Part shown: piece after piece, positions 8,049 through 14,500 of the stretch
How the letters are laid out: each line of letters begins with the position of its first letter
How positions within the stretch are numbered: position 1 is the stretch's first letter
Origin: Dolosigranulum pigrum ATCC 51524
GTDB lineage: Bacteria; Bacillota; Bacilli; Lactobacillales; Carnobacteriaceae_A
NCBI RefSeq assembly: GCF_000245815.1
Contig: NZ_JH601103.1
Span: 716,902-740,738, forward strand
Direction of reading: 5' to 3'
DNA length: 23,837 nucleotides
Made by a program: the position numbers and the translations under genes
The notes under the pieces: generated by a model
What the model was told of the DNA's origin: nothing
The model's database searches: none
The model's input: only the letters and a program-made list of their open reading frames with translations

Positions 8049-8134
8049 TCATATTATATTAACATATTAAGGATAGATTAATAAGTTTAATTGAAAACGC
8101 AACCTTTATCTTCATCAGAGGGTTATTCATATCT

Positions 8135-8164
8135 TTGGACAAATGGATACACCTATTATATAAT
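8135..8164 (+). promoter_or_regulatory. Promoter of the baeRF-like gene
   Basis: TTGGAC (8135-8140) and TATAAT (8159-8164) are spaced 18 nt apart, or 17 if TGGACA at 8136 is taken as the -35. The start codon lies 28 nt downstream of the -10. Confidence 0.7.
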
Positions 8165-8192
8165 GAGTTAAATCATAAAAGGAGGCGCTAAC

Positions 8193-9311
8193 ATGAGAGA
8201 GTTATTTACATTTCCAACTGATACATTGTTGAGCGACGAACGGGAGTATTTGACGATAGCAATAAATCGTGAAGAAGATGGATTTACTGCGGATAAAAAG
8301 CAGACCAAATTCGATAACTTAGTGAAAAAAGGCTACCGCTTGATTGAAGAGAAGCATGGGAAAGAAGTGGCTGAAGCATATACTGAGCAGTTAAACACGG
8401 ATTTTGTAAATCCGAGCTTCTGGCGATCAGTGGAGGCAAGTATTATTTTCTTCGTGACACCAGATGAAGTATTCTATTACAATTTAAGCGTTGATTTGAC
8501 AGAAGATGCATACTTTGGTCAGCCACATGTGAAGCCGGTAGTTAGAAACTTCCAATATGTTAGCTATTACCATGTTTTATGCCTAAGTCACGATAAGGTG
8601 CGTTTATTTAACGGTCGAGGCAGCAAGCTAGAGGAAGTCGATTTCCCAGATGATGCGCCGATTGATATCGATACAGCATTAGGAACAGAATATTCTGGTG
8701 GTGAACTGAATCATGGCTCATACGGTGATGGAGGCGATGCGGTTTATCATGGTCATAATGAGAAGAGTAAGGAAGATGAGATTGACCGCAAGCGTTTCTT
8801 CCGTGTGATTGATGACTATATTCACGAAAATTATACAGCACCAACAGGACTACCGCTTGTTTTATTCGGCTTAACGCAAAATATTGCTGACTTCAGAGAG
8901 ATTTCTAAAAATCCAAAATTAGACCAGGAAAATCAGATTGAAAGCTCACCACGTCGCTTAAAAGCGACAGAAGTAGCCGAAAAAGCAGGCGATATTGTCG
9001 AGGAGATTATTTCAAAACGATATAATCAATTAGTCAAGAGGTTTGAAGAAACGTCTCCTGAATATAGTCTAGGAGAACAATATCAAGACTTAGCGACGGC
9101 CGGTGTTGAAGGACGAATTGAGACGTTATTGATTACAGATCATTATCAAGTGGATGGCTCGATTGATGAGAGCGGTCAGTTCCAAGCTGAAGGTAAGAAT
9201 TTTGTCGATGATCTAATTATCCATGTCTTGCGCACAAAAGGGGATGTCTACGTCTTAGATGATGAGGAAATGCCAGCAGATACTAATATAGCTGCTTTGC
9301 TGAGATACTAA
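8193..9311 (+). CDS. Probable bacterial archaeo-eukaryotic release-factor-like (baeRF) protein
   Basis: A soluble 372-residue protein with no signal peptide. I place it among the baeRF families, bacterial relatives of eRF1 proposed to act on stalled or hibernating ribosomes. Support: a mixed alpha/beta N-terminal region (about 1-150); then a glycine-rich loop with GGELNHGSYGDGG at 169-181 and HGHNEK near 186-191, where eRF1-type proteins carry their catalytic loop; a following acidic/basic helix EDEIDRKRFFRVIDDYIHE; and PLVLFGL at 221-227, like the start of the third domain. The C-terminus DVYVLDDEEMP resembles the end of that domain. The loop has no GGQ. The ribosome site AAAGGAGG lies 9 nt before the ATG. 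It has its own promoter and ends at a bidirectional terminator. The family call rests on remembered fold pattern and not on alignment. Confidence 0.55.
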   Translation: MRELFTFPTDTLLSDEREYLTIAINREEDGFTADKKQTKFDNLVKKGYRLIEEKHGKEVAEAYTEQLNTDFVNPSFWRSVEASIIFFVTPDEVFYYNLSVDLTEDAYFGQPHVKPVVRNFQYVSYYHVLCLSHDKVRLFNGRGSKLEEVDFPDDAPIDIDTALGTEYSGGELNHGSYGDGGDAVYHGHNEKSKEDEIDRKRFFRVIDDYIHENYTAPTGLPLVLFGLTQNIADFREISKNPKLDQENQIESSPRRLKATEVAEKAGDIVEEIISKRYNQLVKRFEETSPEYSLGEQYQDLATAGVEGRIETLLITDHYQVDGSIDESGQFQAEGKNFVDDLIIHVLRTKGDVYVLDDEEMPADTNIAALLRY

Positions 9312-9336
9312 AATGTATATTTAAATATAAAAAAGA

Positions 9337-9366
9337 GGGAAGAATTCCAGTTTTGGAGTTCTTCCC
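9337..9366. terminator. Bidirectional terminator between the baeRF-like and DUF421 genes
   Basis: GGGAAGAATTCC (9337-9348) pairs with GGAGTTCTTCCC (9355-9366), a 12-bp stem with one G-T pair and loop AGTTTT. It is flanked by an A-rich stretch on the left and by a partly T-rich one (ATTTTCAT) on the right. It lies between two convergent genes. Confidence 0.85.
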
Positions 9367-9385
9367 ATTTTCATAAGCTAATTAA

Positions 9386-9916
9386 TTAATTTTGTCCCGG
9401 CACGTGGGCATTTTCAAGAGTTGATTTCGCTTCAGATTCAGGTGTATGTTCGTTTCGATCCACCACTGAAATGGTTCCTTCTGACTCTAAGACAATGGCA
9501 AAGACTTCATCGAATGAACTGTAATTTTCAGTTCGTGCTTTTTCGTAAAGTTCCTTTTCTGTAATGCGTTCTTTTTTCATAGCTTGATAGTTGAAGCGGC
9601 CATCGTAGTATAAGAGAGCGGGCTTGAATTTTACCCAATCTGCGAATTTGTCGGATCGCACGGCAATAAAGGTAACAATATATTGCAAGGTAATCATCAA
9701 TGAGAAGGCAAACATGGCTTCAAGTAAAGATAAATCGGGGTTAGTCATAACGCCCGATAGAATCGAACCTAACGAAATCGTAATAATAAAGTCAAACGAA
9801 TTTAACTTCGACAGCGATCGTTTACCGGAAATTCGAATAATAAAAATGATGGCAATATAGGCCAAGATCCCCTTGATAAAAATATCGCCTAACACACTAT
9901 AATCATTTGGTAACAT
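9386..9916 (-). CDS. DUF421 / YetF-like membrane protein
   Basis: A membrane protein of the DUF421 family; function unknown. About three N-terminal hydrophobic segments (residues 10-30, 44-62, 68-88) are followed by a cytoplasmic YetF-type domain. The family hallmark RISGKRSLSKLNSFDFIITI is visible at the end of the first segment, and KPALLYYDGRFNYQAMKKERIT begins the soluble part. Two in-frame ATGs exist: the one at 9925 abuts AAAAGG with no spacing, whereas the one at 9916 lies 8 nt after AAGGA, so I choose it (176 residues, start MLPNDYS). The protein is shorter than long YetF proteins but has a complete core. The promoter TTGCGC-17-TAAACT lies upstream, back to back with that of rpsD. Confidence 0.82.
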   Translation of the reverse strand: MLPNDYSVLGDIFIKGILAYIAIIFIIRISGKRSLSKLNSFDFIITISLGSILSGVMTNPDLSLLEAMFAFSLMITLQYIVTFIAVRSDKFADWVKFKPALLYYDGRFNYQAMKKERITEKELYEKARTENYSSFDEVFAIVLESEGTISVVDRNEHTPESEAKSTLENAHVPGQN

Positions 9917-9945
9917 AAATCTCATCCTTTTATTATATTTTTTTC

Positions 9946-9974
9946 AGTTTACCATGATAGATGTTGTGGCGCAA
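9946..9974 (-). promoter_or_regulatory. Promoter of the DUF421 gene
   Basis: On the minus strand, TTGCGC (9974-9969) and TAAACT (9951-9946) are 17 nt apart. TGG just before the -10 makes it an extended type. Confidence 0.6.
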
Positions 9975-10003
9975 TACGAAATGTAAAATAGTTGAAATAG
10001 AAT

Positions 10004-10032
10004 TTGTTTTTCTGTCTTACTCATGGTATAAT
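10004..10032 (+). promoter_or_regulatory. rpsD promoter
   Basis: TTGTTT (10004-10009) and TATAAT (10027-10032) are 17 nt apart, with an extended TGG at 10024-10026. The ATG of rpsD is at 10218, so the leader is about 180 nt long. Confidence 0.8.
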
Positions 10033-10038
10033 AATTAT

Positions 10039-10217
10039 TGTGTAAAATAATGCAGCGTGGAGTGATGAAGTCGTCAACAGTTCGTTGCTTGCGTGAATTG
10101 CGTAGGCGAATGAGTAACTTGCGGCTGCAATAAGCGAAAATTAAAACGAACTGCACGATCATTGAGCTCCAGACCGTTATTTTACTCCAGAAAAAATTAA
10201 TTGGAGGACGAATAATT
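10039..10217 (+). ncRNA. Structured rpsD leader, probable S4 autoregulatory RNA
   Basis: The transcript leader can form a helix TGCAGC (10051-10056)/GCTGCA (10124-10129). It encloses a hairpin TTCG-TT-GCTTGCG (10081-10093) with CGTAGGC-GAA (10101-10110). A competing perfect 9-bp pairing joins CAGTTCGTT (10078-10086) to AACGAACTG (10145-10153), giving a pseudoknot or an alternative fold. CTCCA (10185-10189) can pair with TGGAG (10202-10206) in the ribosome site and mask it. TGGAG (10058-10062) near the 5' end can pair with a second CTCCA (10167-10171). In Bacillus, S4 is known to repress its own gene through a structured leader; that this leader works the same way is inferred. Confidence 0.6.
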
Positions 10218-10823
10218 ATGGCACGATATACAGGATCAACTTGGAAAAAATCTCGTCGTTTAGGGATTTCACTTTCAGGAACAGGAAAAGAATTAGCACG
10301 CCGTCCGTACGCACCAGGACAACACGGCCCAACTAGCCGTACAAAATTATCTGAGTACGGATTGCAATTAAAAGAGAAACAGAAATTACGTTTCTTATAC
10401 GGAATGAACGAACGTCAATTCCACAACTTATTCAAAAAAGCAGGTAAAATCCGTGAAGGAAAACATGGTACAAACTTCATGATCTTACTTGAGCGTCGTT
10501 TGGATAACGTGGTTTATCGTTTAGGATTAGCTTCAACACGCCGTCAAGCGCGTCAATTAGTTAACCACGGTCACATTACAGTTGACGGAAAACGTGTAGA
10601 CATCCCTTCTTACTCAGTTGAAGTAGGCGAAGTGATTGGAGTACGTGAAAAATCACGTGACTTAGCAGTGATTAAAGAATCATTAGAATCACTTTACGGT
10701 CGCCCAGAATTTGTCACTTTCGATGAAGACAAATTAGAAGGTAGCCTTACACGTTACCCATTACGTGAAGAAATGCCACAAGAAATTGAAGACTCATTCA
10801 TCGTTGAGTTCTACAACAGATAA
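10218..10823 (+). CDS. rpsD: 30S ribosomal protein S4
   Basis: Primary 16S rRNA-binding protein of the small subunit, which nucleates assembly of the body domain. It has 201 residues, close to the Bacillus length. The start MARYTGSTWKKSRRLGISLSGTG is typical. The protein has no cysteine in the N-terminal region, so it is the zinc-free form. An S4 RNA-binding domain occupies about 90-155 (RLDNVVYRLGLASTRRQARQLVNHGHI). It ends with FIVEFYNR. TTGGAGG precedes the ATG. The gene is monocistronic, with its own promoter, leader and strong terminator. It marks the end of the core block: everything downstream is accessory. Confidence 0.98.
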   Translation: MARYTGSTWKKSRRLGISLSGTGKELARRPYAPGQHGPTSRTKLSEYGLQLKEKQKLRFLYGMNERQFHNLFKKAGKIREGKHGTNFMILLERRLDNVVYRLGLASTRRQARQLVNHGHITVDGKRVDIPSYSVEVGEVIGVREKSRDLAVIKESLESLYGRPEFVTFDEDKLEGSLTRYPLREEMPQEIEDSFIVEFYNR

Positions 10824-10835
10824 TCAAACAAATAA

Positions 10836-10879
10836 CGATAAAAAGCAGCTCACTGGTTGGTGGGCTGCTTTTTTTATCG
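10836..10879 (+). terminator. rpsD terminator
   Basis: CGATAAAAAGCAGCTCAC pairs with GTGGGCTGCTTTTTTATCG with one G-T pair and loop TGGTTG. It begins about 13 nt after the rpsD stop. The T run lies inside the 3' arm. Confidence 0.92.
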
Positions 10880-10935
10880 TGTTGTATCCAGCACGGGGGA
10901 TAAATTAGATGTAATCAAATCTTTGAAAATGTAGG

Positions 10936-11020
10936 CGCCTATAATTTAGGCGACTAGTTCCACCACAAACAATCCTCTAAAATAGTTAATGTAAGACAAA
11001 ACTATTGAGAGGATTTTTTG
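10936..11020. repeat. Two adjacent hairpins downstream of rpsD
   Basis: Hairpin 1: CGCCTA (10936-10941)/TAGGCG (10947-10952), loop TAATT. Hairpin 2: AATCCTCT (10971-10978)/AGAGGATT (11008-11015) continued inward by AATAGTT (10981-10987)/AACTATT (11000-11006). It has a small internal loop, a 12-nt end loop, and TTTT after the stem (six T in a row at 11014-11019). The second looks like a terminator or the sub-terminal hairpin of an insertion element. Confidence 0.6.
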
Positions 11021-11405
11021 TATGGCAAAACCAGAAATTATCAAAGTAACACAGCCAAAGACTCACTCCGAAAAACTTAACACCACTTAAATTATGAGTA
11101 TCAAAACACGTGGATTGTCCCTTATGGCATATGACGGTATCCCCTTTAAATCATGAGCGCTTACCATACTTTGAAATATTGTGTAGAAATATTTTACCCA
11201 TAGGTACAAAGTTAATATATATTATTTAAATAGTCTTGCACTAGTTATAATAATTCGACAGTATTATTTTAATAGGAAATAAGAGATAGTCATTCATTAG
11301 AAGGAAGTAATATTTTATTATATAATATCTATTTTTTAAAAAATATTTCAAAATTTAATAGTGTTTTTTATTTTTTTAAGTTAAAATAATAAAATGAAAC
11401 AAAAA

Positions 11406-11442
11406 GACAATTATTTTATCAGTGTTGTATAAAACAATTGTC
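11406..11442. repeat. 14-bp inverted repeat upstream of the protease gene
   Basis: GACAATTATTTTAT (11406-11419) and ATAAAACAATTGTC (11429-11442) are inverted repeats with one mismatch and a 9-nt spacer. The repeat lies about 70 nt before the protease start codon. It may be an operator or a 5'-UTR hairpin. Confidence 0.6.
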
Positions 11443-11512
11443 AAAAAATAGCTGGATATTTTGTAATTGAGGAGAACAATTTACAAGCCCAGTAGTAAAA
11501 TGGAGGAATTAA

Positions 11513-14500
11513 ATGATCAGTAAGAATAATAAAGGGGAATTATTCCACAAACAGGCTAATCAAGCGAAACGCTATACATTAAAGAAACTTAGTGTAGGGG
11601 TAGCATCTGTTGCCATTGGAGTCATTGTATTTTTATCTCACTCACAAAGTGTAAGTGCTGATGAATTAATTAGTAGTAAAATAGTTAATACAAGTGATAA
11701 TGGTAAGCATATGGAGTCTGGTAATTCGATTAGCGAAGTATCAGAGAGCTTTGAAGAAAAGAATTTAGGTGATTACTATGTTGGTAGTGAAGATGAAGCC
11801 AACACAACGGCTGAAGAATTTGAAAAAAGTGAAATACTTGGTAAATTAGTTGAGCCGAAACAGTATAGTAATAGTGGCTTAACTGTTGAAGAAGAGCCTG
11901 CATTGACTGCTCCAACCTTGACTCAAACAGGGGTAGAGAATAATGAACTCACCCGGACAGTACACCTCCCGTATACATTAAATAATCCGATGCATTTAGA
12001 GACTAGAGGGACTGCTCACGTTAAAAAGGCTGGGACAACTGTTAAACTGGAAAATGCTAAAGTTCAAGATTATAGAGAAGCCACGATAAAATATATCACT
12101 TTTGGGACTGATCCAGATTTAAAGCAGGAACAGATTAACTATTATGTAAATGTTATTAATTCAGTAACATCTGATATCAATTTTCAGGCAAAAATCGATG
12201 AGATACTGAATTTACGTCAAGCAGAAAAACTCTTGGAGAAAGCTAAAAAATCTGAAACATTCCGAGAAAAACGACTTGAAGATATTCAATTTTTGCTTAA
12301 AGGAGTTACAAATGATAGTGTACAAAATAAGAAAGATGCTATATTTGAAGAAATAAATAAGTTAGAAAGAAAACAAAATCCTTCGCCATCTGATAACAAA
12401 GAGAACAAATCAGAGGATAGTTTTGGAAGTACGCGTGAAGAGATTTCTAAAGAACTTGCTCAATTAACAATAAAATTCAACAACTTAGAAGTGGATACTT
12501 CAGGAAAACGAATTGCTACGGATGAATATAAGACATTATATAAGCATGTGGATAAGTTATTGGATAAATGGGAAGAATTAGCATCAACTGAAGCGGGAAA
12601 AAGTACTGCGAGAGGGACTCGAGATATACTTAAGAACTTTACTGCTGATGGAACTGCATTGCATAAACTAGAGGATACTTTTGAAAGTAAGCGAGAAGAG
12701 GTATCTAAAGGTCTTGCTCAATTAACAATAAAATTCAACAACTTAGAAGTGGATAGTTCAGGGAAACGAATTACTACAGATGAATATAAGGCATTATATA
12801 ATCGTGTGGATAAGTTATTGGCTAAATGGGAAGAATTAGCATCAACTGAAGCAGGGAAAAGTACTGTGAGAGGAACTCGAGATTTACTGAAGAACTATAC
12901 TGCTGATGGAACTACTAAAAAAATTGAGCTAAAATCAATTGAAGGGACAACACTGGTTAAACGAGAGGCGAATGGTGAACTAATCGAGTTGAGCCAATTA
13001 AGGGAAGCGCCAGAAGATGTGTCTAATTACTTTATTAAGGCGAAGATGACTCATTTAAAAGATGTGGTGATGCCGGTAGAAAGTATTAAAGAAGTGACGA
13101 TTGATGGTCAGAATGTTTATGAAGTAACTACTCGTGCAGCTGAATTGGTTCATAAAGTAGACGGTGCGTACAAAGAAGGCACGGTCTTATATATGAACAA
13201 ATATCAAGCCCCTCATGGAGAAGTATACTATGATTTTGGTGACTTAATTAAAGCAATGCAAGCCAATCTAGGGGGGACATTCCAACTTGGACGCACGATT
13301 TCGGCTGGAAATGTTGAGAAGTTAGGGCATAAATCTTACGTATCGGGTCAGTTTACGGGACGATTAATTGGTACAAGAAATGGAAAACGATACAGTATTA
13401 CGGATCTTAAGCACCCATTATTTGACCGTATAAATGGCGGAACAGTACAAGATATCGACTACAAGGATGTGCATATTGTCTACCCAGATTCGGGTCATGG
13501 CGATAATATCGCAACCGTCGCTCACGAATTGAAGAATCGCGGGGTCATTGAAAATGTGAATATTACTGGCTACATTCAAGGACGCGATAATGTGTCTGGT
13601 TTTGTCAACTATGTAAATAGTCGATCTCGTATTGAAAATGTCTCATTCCAAGGACGAATTAAGTCAGTGGGTGGAAATTCTGTCAGTGGTGGAATTGCTG
13701 GAGAGAATAGAGAAGCTCTTGTGACACGGGCCTATGTAGACGCTCAGATGGATATGCACCGATCTAATGATTCAAGTTTACTGGTTGGAATAGTCATATC
13801 TAATCCGAATGGTTCCAGTGCCAAAACATGGGGAAAAGTCTCTCATTCGGTTGTAAAAGGGCATATAAGAGCCAATATTCGCAATAAATTAGCAGCTATT
13901 GCGACCTCTGCGTGGGGCTATGGGAATATAGAAGAGGTTGTCAGCTATGCCACTGTTCAAAATGGGTATGAATTATTTGGAAGTGATGGACAGTTAGCGG
14001 ATGGCTCCCCACAATACCAACTTATTCGTAAATTATACGGTGTTCAAGGCGTGAGTTCAGGGACTATTCAAGGAGAAGATAAGCGCTTCGAGCGTTTGAG
14101 TACTGAAGAAGCGAATAAAAAGGTAGCGGACTACAATATAACGGCGATGAGTCTGATTAGCCAAGGAACACCTGCTGAGGAACTCAACCGAAGAGACAGC
14201 TATGAAGGCGCTCAAGGCTACCAAGCTCAACATGCCGGTCTGTATCAACTCGTTGAGAAACTGCAACCTTTCTACAACCGGGAATGGATTGTGAAAGAAG
14301 CTAACCAATTAGTTGAAAGTAACAAAGTACCGAGTTGGGTAGGGACTAAAACAGTTCAAGCCATTGTTCCGATGAAAGATAAACAGTTTGTGATGGATAG
14401 CGGTGAGATAAATCGGGTGATGCTTCACTTCACTGATGGGACAAAGGTTGAATACAGCTTGAGTAAGGGGCGGTCATTTGGTGAGACCGGTATACGCGAA

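Larger units (their letters stand above)
10880..11512. other. Accessory-region intergenic stretch with decayed sequence
   Basis: It holds no convincing gene over about 630 nt. From 11022 a frame starts MAKPEIIKVTQPKTHSEK, stops at 11088-11090 after 22 codons, then reads on as MSIKTRGLSLMAYDGIPFKS to a second stop. It has no ribosome site, only a hairpin directly before it. It looks like debris of an unrecognised, perhaps mobile, gene. From about 11170 to 11400 the sequence is extremely AT-rich, with several TATAAT-like strings (11246-11251, 11321-11326) but no matching -35 boxes. The actual promoter of the protease gene cannot be picked with confidence. Confidence 0.5.

Noticed and set aside
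9944..10162. A 72-codon minus-strand frame over the rpsD promoter and leader
   Set aside because: It overlaps two promoters and a structured leader, and no ribosome site or known family is visible.
10039..10217. A T-box leader before rpsD
   Set aside because: No TGGNACCGCG-type antiterminator bulge sequence and no terminator before the start codon are present; the gene is a ribosomal protein gene with an S4-type leader expected.
11966..11980. LPYTL in the protease as a sortase motif
   Set aside because: The last residue is leucine instead of glycine, no hydrophobic helix follows, and it lies about 100 residues after the signal peptide in a hydrophilic region.
12413..12916. A CRISPR array or regulatory direct repeats
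   Set aside because: The repeat is a two-copy, 258-nt in-frame coding duplication; no short repeats with regular spacers were seen anywhere in the window.
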